From contig DAOUKG010000046.1 in the NCBI GenBank assembly GCA_034421575.1, positions 22,127-86,126 of the forward strand: a stretch of DNA of 64,000 nt, given 5' to 3'. The translations under genes and the position numbers were made by a program. The DNA is from VXLM01 sp034421575 (lineage in GTDB: Bacteria; Chloroflexota; Dehalococcoidia; Lucifugimonadales; VXLM01). Positions 41,372 through 50,612 of the stretch are shown in pieces. How positions within the stretch are numbered: the first letter of the stretch is position 1; each line of letters starts with the position of its first letter. The notes beneath the pieces are model-generated. The model was not told where the DNA came from. It saw nothing but the letters and a program-made list of their open reading frames with translations, and searched no databases.

Positions 41372-43504
41372 GTGACGAGTCCTCTCCCACAGGGAGCCCT
41401 GCACGACCTCCTCGACGAACTCCCGCCGGGTCACATCACGACGATTGCCGGAGCGCCCGTTAGAGAAGGCGTCCCCGCCAGGGATGCCAGGTGCGGCTGG
41501 CCAATGGGCGTCGTCCGCCAGATCGACGGCGACATCATCGTCAACGATCATCATGGTCACCGCATCTGGCGAATCGACGCCGACGGCATCCTCCATACCC
41601 TCGCGGGCGACGGCGTGCCCGGAAACAGTGGTGACGGCGGCCCCGCTAAGAACGCCCGGCTCAACGGCCCCCACGATCTCTACCGCGACCGTCACGGAAA
41701 TCTCTATTTTACCGACCTCTGGAACAACACCGCCCGCCGCATCGACTACCGTACCGGAGTCATCACAACCGTCGCCGGCTCCGGCAGAATCGGACGCGGA
41801 GGTGACGGTGGTCCCGCGGTCGAGGCCGAGTTCGACACAACCTGCGGAATCGCCGTGGATGACGACGGCAATGTCTTCCTCGCCAGCGAGTGGGCAAACA
41901 ACATCCGCCGTGTGGACTCTCGAACCGGCGTCATCGACACCTTCGCCGGACGCAATGCCGGACACAACACCGAAGCCCTCGACTACGCTCCTCCGCTCTC
42001 GGACTCCGGCCTGAGCCTCGGAGGATACTCCGGCGACGGCGGCCCCAAGGAGGAAGCCGCCTTTCTGGGTCCCGAGCATCTCGCATTCGACTCCAAGGGC
42101 AACCTCTACGTCTGTGACAATCAGAACTTTCGCGTCCGAAAGATCGACGCTGAGACCGGCATAGTTACCACCGTCCTTGGCACCGGCCAGATTGCCTCCA
42201 ACGGAGACAGCGGCCCCGCCGTCGAGGCCAGCACCAATTGGCCGGACTCACTCTGCATCGACGCCAACGACAACATCTACGTCGGAGAAAAATTCGGCTA
42301 CCGCGTCCGCAAGATCGACGCAGAAACAGGCATAGTTAACACCCTCGTCGGGAACGGCGTCCCCGGCTTCGGCGAGGAGGGCCTCCCGGGGGCTGAGACC
42401 CACTCCAACGCCTGTGAGGCCGGCATCTGGGCAGACCCCGACGGCACCGTTTTCTTTAGCGACTCCTCGTGCCGCCTCCGGAAGTACGACGGCGAGACCG
42501 GGATAGTCACCACCGTGCTAGGAGGAACGCACGTCCACGACGGGGAGCCCGCCACCGAGGGTTTCCTGACCTGCCCTAGGAACATAGATGTTGGCCCCGA
42601 CGGCACCATCTACCTGGTCGACGAGTGGCGACAGCGCGTCCGCTCCATTGATCCCCGGACCGGCCATATCCACACCTTTGCCGGCACCGGGGCCAAGGCC
42701 GTCGGCGGAAGCAACGGACCCGCCACCGAGGCCTGGCTCGGAAACCCCTACGACGTCTCGGTCGACTCGAAGGGACGTGTCGTCATCGCCGAAAAGCAGC
42801 ACCAGTTCATCCGCCGCGTCGACGCCGATGGCATCATCCGGACCATCGCCGGTTCCTCATACTCCTACGACCGCGGCGACGGCGGCCCAGCCATGGGCGC
42901 CTGCTTCGTGCAAACCCTCTCCGTAGCCCACGATTCCGATGACAACCTCTATGTCGGAGATCGGGTCGGACGCATCCGCAGAATCGACGCTCACACGTGG
43001 CGGGTCTCCACCGTCGCGGGCACGGGCATCGCCGGATACTCTGGAGACGGCGGCCCCGCGGTCCGCGCCCGGATCGGCAGTCCCATCGCACTGGCCTTCG
43101 ATGCCGATGGCAACCTGTACTTCGCCGACAATGCAACGCACTCAATCCGCAAGGTCGATACCGACGGCATCATTACCACCCTCGTCGGGACAGGCGAAAG
43201 CGGCTTCTCCTCCGACGGCACGAACGCGACCGACGCCAAGCTGGACAGCCCCTCCGGCGTTGCCGTCTCGACCGGCGGGACGGTCTACTTCTCAGACTCC
43301 AACAACCACCTCGTGCGCCGGATCACCCCGGCCGGAACCGTCGAGACGGTCGCAGGCTCCGAACGCCCCGGCTCACGCGGAGACGGCGGCCCCGCCATAG
43401 ACGCAAGCCTGAACACTCCCTACGGCCTCCGCTTCTACGGTGATGACATCCTCCTCATCGCCGAACACTACGGACACCACCTCCGCGCCCTCAAGATAAC
43501 GTAG
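41372..43504 (+). CDS. NHL-repeat beta-propeller protein, second of a tandem pair
   Basis: The 710-residue paralogue of the preceding gene shows the same order of intact and degenerate repeats, including the odd GYSGDGGPKEEAAF and GEEGLPGAETHS loops, so the pair arose by duplication of a whole gene. I chose GTG at 41372, with GGAG 7 bases upstream and just after the first gene's stop; a start at 41348 would overlap it. It has about eleven repeats, with one more intact loop (SRGDGGPAIDASL) near the end. Function is unknown; the MDR dehydrogenase upstream suggests an enzyme or sensor linked to small-molecule breakdown. Confidence 0.9.
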   Translation: MTSPLPQGALHDLLDELPPGHITTIAGAPVREGVPARDARCGWPMGVVRQIDGDIIVNDHHGHRIWRIDADGILHTLAGDGVPGNSGDGGPAKNARLNGPHDLYRDRHGNLYFTDLWNNTARRIDYRTGVITTVAGSGRIGRGGDGGPAVEAEFDTTCGIAVDDDGNVFLASEWANNIRRVDSRTGVIDTFAGRNAGHNTEALDYAPPLSDSGLSLGGYSGDGGPKEEAAFLGPEHLAFDSKGNLYVCDNQNFRVRKIDAETGIVTTVLGTGQIASNGDSGPAVEASTNWPDSLCIDANDNIYVGEKFGYRVRKIDAETGIVNTLVGNGVPGFGEEGLPGAETHSNACEAGIWADPDGTVFFSDSSCRLRKYDGETGIVTTVLGGTHVHDGEPATEGFLTCPRNIDVGPDGTIYLVDEWRQRVRSIDPRTGHIHTFAGTGAKAVGGSNGPATEAWLGNPYDVSVDSKGRVVIAEKQHQFIRRVDADGIIRTIAGSSYSYDRGDGGPAMGACFVQTLSVAHDSDDNLYVGDRVGRIRRIDAHTWRVSTVAGTGIAGYSGDGGPAVRARIGSPIALAFDADGNLYFADNATHSIRKVDTDGIITTLVGTGESGFSSDGTNATDAKLDSPSGVAVSTGGTVYFSDSNNHLVRRITPAGTVETVAGSERPGSRGDGGPAIDASLNTPYGLRFYGDDILLIAEHYGHHLRALKIT

Positions 43505-43847
43505 CAGTCCCAGACCTCAGAATCGAAGGCTAAAATCCGATAAACGCGGGTTTCAAACCCGCCCCTCTTTCGCTTGATCAAGAGGCAGCAAAAAAGACAC
43601 CTCCGTTCACCCTGAGCCTGTCGAAGGGTGAAGTAGCCAACGTCTCACCTGACCCTTTGCATACCCTCCAAGACAACCTCGCCCTCCCGTTTTTGACCAA
43701 CGCGAACATATAATCTACAATACATCTACCGTTCAGATCGCAGGTGCGATCCGCTGGACGAGCGCATAGGAAAATGTCCCAGAATGTCCCACAAAATGAG
43801 AGAATTCTAACCCAGCACCCAGCACCCAGCACCAAGCACCCCGGCCC
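43505..43847. repeat. Gene-free interval with dispersed and tandem repeats
   Basis: It includes a CACCCTGAGCCTGTCGAAGG unit at about 43608 and a degenerate CCCAGCACCCAGCACCCAGC tandem at 43811-43842, close to the stop of ubiE/menG. The hairpin AAACGCGGGTTTCAAACCCG near 43541 could end transcription of the NHL genes. No gene is recognised. Confidence 0.45.
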
Positions 43848-44528
43848 CTATCCCCCCGCCTTCTCCCCCACGTGAATCGCGACCGTTCCCAGGGCCAGGC
43901 GTTGGTGCCGAACGTTCACCAACCCGGCCTCCCGCATCATTGCCGCCAGTTCGTCGGCGCTCAGGAATCCCTGCACCGACTCCGGCAGGTAGGTGTACGC
44001 CTCGCGGTCGCCCGCGAATAGCGCCCCCATCCATGGCGTAACCCTCCGAAAGTAGAGTGGGAACAGTTTGCCGACGGGATTGATGCCGTCCTGACGGACG
44101 ATCTCCAGGATGACCACGCGTCCACCCGGCCTCACCACTCGCCGCATCTCGCGCAGCGCGAGCGAAACGTCAATGAAGTTGCGCACGCCAAACCCCACCG
44201 TCGCGCAGATGAACGTATCGTCTGAGAAGGGCAGGGCATGGGCGTCACCGGCCACGAACTCGACGCGGTCGTCGGTCCCGCGTGCTCTCGCCTTGTCGAT
44301 GGCCAAAGGTAGCATCGCGCGCGTGAAGTCGAGCCCCACGACATTGCTGACCTGCGAATGTCCCAGCAGATCGAACGTAAAGTCCCCTGTCCCCGTGGCT
44401 ACGTCGAGTGCAGGGCCACTCATCTCACCTACGGCCATCCCTGCCGCTCTTCGCCTCCAGGCATAGTGCCTGCCGCCCGACATGATGGTGTTGAGCCGGT
44501 CGTAGCGTCGCGATATCCGGGTGAACAT
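43848..44528 (-). CDS. menG: Demethylmenaquinone methyltransferase (UbiE/MenG)
   Basis: The 226-residue enzyme makes menaquinone from demethylmenaquinone with SAM. The N-terminus MFTRISRRYDRLNTIMSGG is the UbiE signature. SAM motif I is LDVATGTGDFTFDL (about 41-54), and FGVRNFIDVSLALREMRRVV the second family signature. YTYLPESVQGFLSADEL completes the set. It starts 32 bases after nnr and may share its transcript. Ubiquinone use is less likely in this lineage. Confidence 0.93.
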   Translation of the reverse strand: MFTRISRRYDRLNTIMSGGRHYAWRRRAAGMAVGEMSGPALDVATGTGDFTFDLLGHSQVSNVVGLDFTRAMLPLAIDKARARGTDDRVEFVAGDAHALPFSDDTFICATVGFGVRNFIDVSLALREMRRVVRPGGRVVILEIVRQDGINPVGKLFPLYFRRVTPWMGALFAGDREAYTYLPESVQGFLSADELAAMMREAGLVNVRHQRLALGTVAIHVGEKAGG

Positions 44529-44560
44529 CTCGCCGACGTATCGCGCCCGCTCCCTTCCTC

Positions 44561-46153
44561 TCAGATGTGCCAGGGCGTCCGCCTTTCTCCCGTCGCGATG
44601 CCCTGCCGGAGGTCGCGTATCGCCTTTGGAAGCTCCGGCAGCAGGTCTCCCGCCAGCATCCCGGCGTCGCCGAACTCCCCTCTCGCCCTTGCCCCCGCCA
44701 GGCCGTGCACGTACACGCCCAGCGCCGCTGCATCCTCCGACGCGATCCCCTGTGCCAGCAGCCCCGCAATAGTCCCGGCGAGCACGTCTCCGGTCCCAGC
44801 CGTCGCCATGGCGGGGTTGGCGAAAGGACTGAGCCTCGCGCTCCCATCAGGGCACGCCACAACCGTGAACGCCCCCTTGAGCACAACGATCTTTCGCCAC
44901 TTCATAGCAGACTCGACAGCGATCTCGACACGGTGCTCTTGGATGTCCTTCGTCGATCGGCCTGTCAGTCGCGCCATCTCCCCCGGATGCGGCGTGAGTA
45001 CGGCCTCCTGCGAAAAATGGTTCCACCACGTCTCGGACGAGTAGGCCAGCACATTGAGCCCGTCGGCATCCACTACGACGGGAGGGCGCAGTCCGCTCTG
45101 GAAAAGCAGCTTTGCTTCCATCTCGCGTGTCGAGTCGGCCTGCCCAATGCCCGGACCTATGAGGAGCGCCTGGTATCCACTCGCTTGCTCTGCGATGAGG
45201 TCCCCCGCCTCGACGCTGGGTACGCCCGGCGAAGCTTCCGGCAGTGGCAGGTACGTCGGCTCGACTGCCTTCGCGGCAACCGCCATCTGCAGGCTTTCAG
45301 GTACGGCCAGAGTAACCAGTCCCGCGCCAACCCTCCCTGCTGCCGTCGCTGCCAGGTACGGCGCCCCGACGTAGTTCCTCGATCCCCCGACGATGAGCGC
45401 CTTGCCGAATGTTCCCTTGTGCCCGGACATCGGCCGGTCGGGCAGGGCGGATCTCGCCCACTCGTCCGTAATCAGCTCGAGTCCGATATCCCCGTCCAGG
45501 CCTCTCGGAATCCCGATATCGAGCACCTCGATTTCGCCCGCGTACTCGGCTCCGGGAAACCGGTACAGTCCCACTTTCGGGTTGCCCAGCGTCAGCGTCA
45601 CGTCCGATGGGACGGTCTTGGGATCGACGGCCCCCGTGTCCGCGTCCAGGCCGGTCGGGACGTCAAGCGCTACGAGGCGCAGAGATCCGTTGGCGTCCCG
45701 GGCCTCTCGTAGCAGGTCGAGCGCCCCCGCCGTTGGCCCGGTGATAGCTCGCGACCTCCCCGTTCCCAGTACCGCGTCGACCACGATCTGCGCAAGCTGC
45801 AGCGCTTCCCTGAGCTGGGCGAGGCCGTCATCGTCGTCGAGGGGGATGACCGTCACGCGCTTGCCCCGCAGGTAATCGACCTTGCCCCCGTGTTCGGGGT
45901 TGTCCCGACAAAGGCAGATCGTGACGCGAGCGCCCCAAGCGTCAAGGTGTCTTGCCGCCACTAGCCCGTCGCCGCCATTATTCCCCGGCCCGACGAGCAC
46001 GACGACCGTCATCCCCACGAGATTCTTCACTTGTCCGCGTATGTAGTCCGCGACCTCAAGACCGGCGTTCTCCATGAGCGTCGCCTTGGAAACGCCGCTC
46101 GCCTCGGCGCGGTCCTCGATCTCGCGCATCTGCTGGACCGTTACGATCTTCAC
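44561..46153 (-). CDS. nnr: Bifunctional NAD(P)HX epimerase / ADP-dependent NAD(P)HX dehydratase
   Basis: The 530-residue repair enzyme restores hydrated NAD(P)H. The N-terminal epimerase (about 1-215) has MREIEDRAEASGVSKATLMENAG and VLVGPGNNGGDGLVAARHL. The C-terminal ribokinase-like dehydratase (about 235-515) has GHKGTFGKALIVGGS, VLTPHPGEMARLTG and NPAMATAGTGDVLAGTIAG, whose GTGD holds the catalytic Asp. The two-domain order is the usual bacterial one. It follows the ABM gene by 6 bases on the same strand. Confidence 0.95.
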   Translation of the reverse strand: MKIVTVQQMREIEDRAEASGVSKATLMENAGLEVADYIRGQVKNLVGMTVVVLVGPGNNGGDGLVAARHLDAWGARVTICLCRDNPEHGGKVDYLRGKRVTVIPLDDDDGLAQLREALQLAQIVVDAVLGTGRSRAITGPTAGALDLLREARDANGSLRLVALDVPTGLDADTGAVDPKTVPSDVTLTLGNPKVGLYRFPGAEYAGEIEVLDIGIPRGLDGDIGLELITDEWARSALPDRPMSGHKGTFGKALIVGGSRNYVGAPYLAATAAGRVGAGLVTLAVPESLQMAVAAKAVEPTYLPLPEASPGVPSVEAGDLIAEQASGYQALLIGPGIGQADSTREMEAKLLFQSGLRPPVVVDADGLNVLAYSSETWWNHFSQEAVLTPHPGEMARLTGRSTKDIQEHRVEIAVESAMKWRKIVVLKGAFTVVACPDGSARLSPFANPAMATAGTGDVLAGTIAGLLAQGIASEDAAALGVYVHGLAGARARGEFGDAGMLAGDLLPELPKAIRDLRQGIATGERRTPWHI

Positions 46154-46159
46154 GGCACT

Positions 46160-46501
46160 CTAGTCAAGCAGGTGCGGCTTCTGGGCATGCAGCGCGGAGG
46201 CTGGAGGATACGCCGTCGTCATCTCCACGATCCCGTAGCTCCCCTCGACCATGTCTGCGACGGCTTCACGCCACTTGAGGTAATGAGGCATTGTGCGATG
46301 CGTCTCCCTCGCCGCGTCGTCCTCGTAGATCTCGTACAGGTAGGCCATGTTGGGGTCCTCCCTGTCCTGCAGCACGTCGAACCTGAAACAGCCCGGCTCA
46401 TCGCCGACCGATCCCCGGGCGTCTCCTAGGCTGGCCTCGACGAACTCCTCCATCATTCCTGGCTTCACTTTGATGGTCACAAAGATGGCAATCATGCTCA
46501 C
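46160..46501 (-). CDS. Antibiotic biosynthesis monooxygenase (ABM) domain protein, quinol monooxygenase type
   Basis: The 113-residue dimeric alpha-beta barrel type protein starts IAIFVTIKVKPGMMEEFVEA. GDEPGCFRFDVLQDREDPN and LYEIYEDDAARETHRTMPHY are the typical YgiN/ABM segments. Members oxidise quinols or other polyketide-like rings without cofactor. The ATG at 46495 follows GAGGAG and may be the real start; a GTG lies two codons before. It precedes nnr by 6 bases. Confidence 0.85.
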   Translation of the reverse strand: MSMIAIFVTIKVKPGMMEEFVEASLGDARGSVGDEPGCFRFDVLQDREDPNMAYLYEIYEDDAARETHRTMPHYLKWREAVADMVEGSYGIVEMTTAYPPASALHAQKPHLLD

Positions 46502-46679
46502 TCCTCACTCGAATCCGGTTTGCGATTAGTCTTGGGCGACTCGGCCTCACGATACAGGAACGCGGTACGCCCTCCCTTCGGCAAAATGTACCAGACAGTG
46601 CCCGCCGCCGCTACCGCGCCTTTGACCGCGCAGCGACAAGCCATTACCCTATACGAGAGACTCGGGTGGGAGGAGACAG

Positions 46680-47780
46680 ATGGTAAAGGCAGCCGTACTC
46701 TATGAGACGAAGACGCCGCTCCAGATAAGGGAACTGCGTCAGGATCCGCCCAAGGCGGGAGAGGTGCGCGTCCGGATGGGCGCGTCGGGCATCTGCCTGA
46801 GCGATCACCACTTGATGCAGGGGACCTCAAGGATCGACCTTCCCGCCGTGCTGGGACACGAGGGAGCGGGAACGGTCGTCGAGGTCGGAGAGGGCGTGAC
46901 GCGGGTCAAGCCGGGTGACCGGTGTATCATTTCTTTCGTTTCGCCGTGCGGAATGTGTCGCAACTGTGCCGACGGATTCCCAAACGTCTGCGAAACTCAC
47001 GTCAAGCTGGGCCCGCGACAGTACGACGGCACCGCCCGCCTGCACGACAACGGCGACGATGTGTACCAGCTTGGCAAGGTCGGCGTGTTCTCCGAGACCA
47101 TCATCTGCCCGCAGCAGGCCTGCCAGCCCATTCCCGACGAGGTCCCCATCGAGGTGGCAGCCCTCATCGGCTGCTCGGTGACCACCGGCGTCGGTGGCGT
47201 CATCAACAACCCGAACGCCAAGGTCGGAATGAGTGTAGCCGTATTCGGCTGCGGCGGTGTGGGTCTCAACGTCATCCAGGGCGCAAAGCTCATGAACGCG
47301 AGCAGGATCATCGCCGTGGACGTCCTCGACCACAAGCTGGAGTTCACCTACAGGTTCGGCGCGACCGACACCATCAACATCCGTGAGGTGGACGATGTCG
47401 CCGAGACGATCAGGGAGATGACCGGCGGCGGAGTCGACATGGCCTTCGACAGCATTGGCAAGGCCCAGGTAATCTCGTCCGCCTTCGATAGTGTACGTCC
47501 AACCGGTACTGCCGTCCTCATCGGGCTCGGCGCTGTCGGAGAGGACGCTCCCATCAACATGTCCGACATGGTCCGCGCGCAAAAGACCGTCATGGGCAGC
47601 TACTACGGTTCCACCAGCCCCCACGAGTCCTTCCGCAAGATTGTCGACGCATATCTTAAGGGCACTCTCGACGTCGATACCATCATCACGAGAAGCTACT
47701 CCCTCGACCAGATCAACGAGGCCTTCCACGATCTCGTCAGCGGCGGCGAAGGACGCGGCATCATCAAGTTCCCGTCATAG
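46680..47780 (+). CDS. Zinc-dependent alcohol dehydrogenase, class III-like
   Basis: The 366-residue MDR enzyme has both zinc sites. The catalytic site is GICLSDHHLM (about 37-46) and GHEGAGTVVEVGEGVTRVKP (about 59-78). The structural lobe is PCGMCRNCADGFPNVC (about 89-104), with the CxxCxxC-x7-C spacing. The NAD motif is VFGCGGVGLNVIQGAKL (about 188-204). GGGAGGAGACAG precedes the ATG. It resembles benzyl/aryl and NDMA-type alcohol dehydrogenases rather than the short MDR protein at 38153. Divergent from the ABM gene. Confidence 0.92.
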   Translation: MVKAAVLYETKTPLQIRELRQDPPKAGEVRVRMGASGICLSDHHLMQGTSRIDLPAVLGHEGAGTVVEVGEGVTRVKPGDRCIISFVSPCGMCRNCADGFPNVCETHVKLGPRQYDGTARLHDNGDDVYQLGKVGVFSETIICPQQACQPIPDEVPIEVAALIGCSVTTGVGGVINNPNAKVGMSVAVFGCGGVGLNVIQGAKLMNASRIIAVDVLDHKLEFTYRFGATDTINIREVDDVAETIREMTGGGVDMAFDSIGKAQVISSAFDSVRPTGTAVLIGLGAVGEDAPINMSDMVRAQKTVMGSYYGSTSPHESFRKIVDAYLKGTLDVDTIITRSYSLDQINEAFHDLVSGGEGRGIIKFPS

Positions 47781-48010
47781 CATCTCACCTGAGAGTTTCA
47801 CCCCCAATTGTTCAGCCGAGAAAATCTCCTCTCCCGTCGTGGGAGAGGGCTAGGGTGAGGGTTCCGCGGGACAGTCTTCACCATGCTCCCGTCGTAAGGA
47901 GTGTTACAGTAAGACCCCGTTCACCCTGAGCCTGTCGAAGGGTGAGAATACGCAGCGCAACGCCCCCTGAATCTACAGGTGGCAAACGCTCCGCCGCGCC
48001 GGATTCTTCC
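47781..48010. repeat. Convergent spacer with two hairpin repeats
   Basis: CTCTCCCGTCGTGGGAGAGG at about 47830, followed by GCTAGGGTGAGGG, and CACCCTGAGCCTGTCGAAGG at about 47921 occupy the space between the convergent dehydrogenase and clpC genes. The first hairpin also occurs at 53030 and 63698. Either could serve as a terminator, although no T run follows. Confidence 0.5.
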
Positions 48011-50452
48011 TCAGACCAGGACCGCCTCTAGCCTCTCCGCCTTCTGAAACTGCAGCCCATCCTCGCCCGCGTCGACCACCACGTGGTCTCCGTCTGTCAA
48101 CTCCCGCGACAGGATGCGCTTGGACAGTGCGTTCTCGACGTGGCGCTGCACGGCCCTGCGGATCGGGCGCGCTCCGAACTTCTCGTCGAATCCCTCCTCG
48201 GCGAGCCACTCCCTCGCAGCGTCCGTGAGACTCATGGTAATCCCGTGCTCCGCCATCCGCTCCATAACCTCCCCGACCTGAATATCCACGATCTCTTTGA
48301 TCTGCTCCCTCGACAGCCGGTCGAAGATGATGATCTCGTCGATGCGGTTCAGGAACTCCGGCCTGAATGCTCGTTTGAGTGCGTCTTCCACGGCGGCGTT
48401 CCGATTGGACGAGCCGCTGCCGACACTGGGAAGGAATCCCAGGGCCGAGTCCTCCGGGACTCCCGTTCCCAGGTTGCTCGTCATGATGAGGACGGTGTTC
48501 GTGAAGTCCACGGTGCGACCGTGACCGTCGGTCAGCCGCCCGTCCTCCAGGATCTGGAGCATGATGTTGAATACCTCCGGGTGCGCCTTCTCTATCTCGT
48601 CGAACAACACCACCCGGAACGGACGCCTCCGAACGGCCTCGGTGAGTTGTCCGCCCTCGTCGTAGCCCACGTATCCCGGCGGCGCTCCGACCAAACGTGA
48701 CACGGAGTGCCGCTCGGAGTACTCGGACATATCGACTCGGACCATATTCTGCTCGTCGTCGAACAGGTACTCGGCAAGGGCGCGTGCCAGTTCGGTCTTG
48801 CCCACTCCCGTCGGCCCCAGGAAGATGAAGCTCCCGATGGGCCGCTTCGGGTCCTTCAGTCCAGACCTTGCGCGGCGAACGGCGTCGGAGACCGCCGACA
48901 CGGCCGAGTCCTGGCCGCGCACGCGCTCGTGCAGACGCTCCTCCATGTGGAGCAGCTTCTCCGCCTCGCTCTCCAGGAGACGGTCTACGGGAATTCCCGT
49001 CCAGCTTGCGATCAGGCTCCCGATCTGCTCTGCCGTAACCGTCATGTCGCGGCTTGCGGGAACGTCCATCGCCGCTTGTTCCGTGTCGAACTCCTCCTGC
49101 AGCCTCACCCGCTCGGCCTTGATCTCTATGGCCGTCTCGTATTCCCCCCGATCTGACAGCGCTTCCTCCTCATTGAGCAGTTCGCGAATACGGCTGTCCT
49201 TGCTCTTCAGTCCGCTTGGCAGACCCTGCGCGTCGATGCGTAATTTGCTCGCCGCCTCGTCGATGAGATCGACCGCTTTGTCGGGCAGCAGACGGTCTGT
49301 TATGTACCGGCGGCTCAGCTTGACGGCTGCTTCGACGGCCTCGTCCGTGAACGATACCCTGTGGTGGCTCTCGTACTTCGGACGGAGCCCACGAATCATC
49401 TCGATAGCCACCTCCTCATCGGGCTCCTCCACCAGAATCGGCTGGAAGCGACGTTCGAGGGCGGCGTCCTTCTCGATGTACTTGCGGTACTCCGGCTCGG
49501 TCGTCGCGCCGATGGTCTGGAGCTCGCCTCTCGCGAGGGCGGGCTTCATCATGTTGCTCGCGTCGATGGCGCCCTCTGCCGCCCCCGCTCCGACGACGGT
49601 GTGCAGTTCGTCGATGAACAGGACGACCTCGCCCTGTGCCTCGCGTATCTCGTCCATGACGCCCTTGAGCCGCTCCTCGAACTCGCCCCGGAACTTGCTC
49701 CCGGCCACCATGCCCCCGATATCCAACGCGAGCACGCTGCGACCCTCCAGTTCCTCGGGCACATCGCCCGCCGCGATGGCCTGGGCAAGGCCCTCTGCTA
49801 TGGCCGTCTTGCCCACACCCGCCCCGCCGATGAGAACGGGATTGTTCTTCGTCCGCCTGATGAGCGTCTGCATCACCCGCCGTATCTCGTTGTCCCGTCC
49901 AATGACCGGGTCGAGCTTCCCGCGACGGGCCAGATCGGTCAGGTCCACGCTGAACCGCTCCAGCGACTTGTACCGGCTCTCGGCCTTCTGATCGCTCACC
50001 CGGCGGCTGCCCCGCACCTGCTGCAATGCCTTGTAAACGCCCTCGACATCGACCTTGAACTCCTTCAGCAGGGGAGCGGACGCGCCCTTGTCATCCTTCG
50101 CGATCGCAATCAGCAGGTGCTCGGAACTGATGAAATCGTCGTTGAGGCGCTTCGCCTCTTCCGTAGCGGCTGCGAGCATATCGCGAGCGCGTGGCGTCAT
50201 GAATATCTGGTTGGACTCGTACTCCAGCTTGGGGCTCATCTCCAACGACTGTTCAAGCCGCTCTCGCATCCCGTCGATGCTCACGCCAAGCTCCGACAGG
50301 ATCTGCCCCGCCGATCCATCCTGCTGTTCGAGGATCGCCATCAGGACGTGCTCTACGTCCCACTGGCTGTGGCGATAGCGACGCACCACCTCTTGGGACT
50401 TTCCAAGAATCTCCTGTGCCTGCTCCGTGAAGTCGTCCGGTTTCAGTACCAT
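48011..50452 (-). CDS. clpC: ATP-dependent Clp protease ATP-binding subunit, ClpC type
   Basis: This 813-residue AAA+ unfoldase has an N-terminal Clp_N repeat pair (about 8-147), AAA1 with Walker A GGAGVGKT (about 209-216) and FIDELH, and AAA2 with GPTGVGKTELARALAE and VLFDEIEKAHPEVF. The middle region is short (RGEYETAIEIKAERVRLQEE), as in ClpC and unlike the long coil of ClpB. An LGF tripeptide in AAA2 (within EDSALGFLPSVG, about residue 672) sits where ClpP docks. I chose ATG 50452, preceded by AGGTGAT; a GTG lies three codons earlier. ClpP is not encoded here. Confidence 0.9.
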   Translation of the reverse strand: MVLKPDDFTEQAQEILGKSQEVVRRYRHSQWDVEHVLMAILEQQDGSAGQILSELGVSIDGMRERLEQSLEMSPKLEYESNQIFMTPRARDMLAAATEEAKRLNDDFISSEHLLIAIAKDDKGASAPLLKEFKVDVEGVYKALQQVRGSRRVSDQKAESRYKSLERFSVDLTDLARRGKLDPVIGRDNEIRRVMQTLIRRTKNNPVLIGGAGVGKTAIAEGLAQAIAAGDVPEELEGRSVLALDIGGMVAGSKFRGEFEERLKGVMDEIREAQGEVVLFIDELHTVVGAGAAEGAIDASNMMKPALARGELQTIGATTEPEYRKYIEKDAALERRFQPILVEEPDEEVAIEMIRGLRPKYESHHRVSFTDEAVEAAVKLSRRYITDRLLPDKAVDLIDEAASKLRIDAQGLPSGLKSKDSRIRELLNEEEALSDRGEYETAIEIKAERVRLQEEFDTEQAAMDVPASRDMTVTAEQIGSLIASWTGIPVDRLLESEAEKLLHMEERLHERVRGQDSAVSAVSDAVRRARSGLKDPKRPIGSFIFLGPTGVGKTELARALAEYLFDDEQNMVRVDMSEYSERHSVSRLVGAPPGYVGYDEGGQLTEAVRRRPFRVVLFDEIEKAHPEVFNIMLQILEDGRLTDGHGRTVDFTNTVLIMTSNLGTGVPEDSALGFLPSVGSGSSNRNAAVEDALKRAFRPEFLNRIDEIIIFDRLSREQIKEIVDIQVGEVMERMAEHGITMSLTDAAREWLAEEGFDEKFGARPIRRAVQRHVENALSKRILSRELTDGDHVVVDAGEDGLQFQKAERLEAVLV

Positions 50453-50571
50453 GTTGATCACCTGTCGTGTGTTTTCTCTAACCCTGATGTACTATCAATC
50501 TCAAGAAAATGAGGAGTCCAAGCACATCTGTCGGGAGTGAGTACTGGTCACTTTGTGTGTGACTCTAATTA

Positions 50572-50601
50572 ACTATATATGTTGAATAATAGTTGAGTCA
50601 A
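50572..50601 (-). promoter_or_regulatory. Putative clpC promoter
   Basis: On the minus strand TTGACT (50601-50596) is followed by TATATA (50579-50574) after 16 bases, or TATAGT after 18. The region is strongly AT-rich. The -35 lies inside the HAIR-like repeat described next, so a bound repressor would block it. Confidence 0.5.
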
Positions 50602-50612
50602 CACGTATCAAG
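50592..50612. promoter_or_regulatory. HAIR-like HspR operator candidate upstream of clpC
   Basis: GTTGAGT-N7-TATCAAG matches the HspR-associated inverted repeat CTTGAGT-N7-ACTCAAG at 11 of 14 positions with exactly the seven-base spacing. It overlaps the predicted clpC -35. hspR is encoded at 24702-25049. A second inverted pair, CAAGTATAC (50609) and GTATACTTG (50672), lies in the same divergent spacer between clpC and the epimerase gene. Confidence 0.45.

Noticed and set aside
48011..50452. ClpB assignment
   Set aside because: The middle region is too short for the ClpB coiled coil, and an LGF tripeptide marks a ClpP-docking loop, so ClpC fits better.
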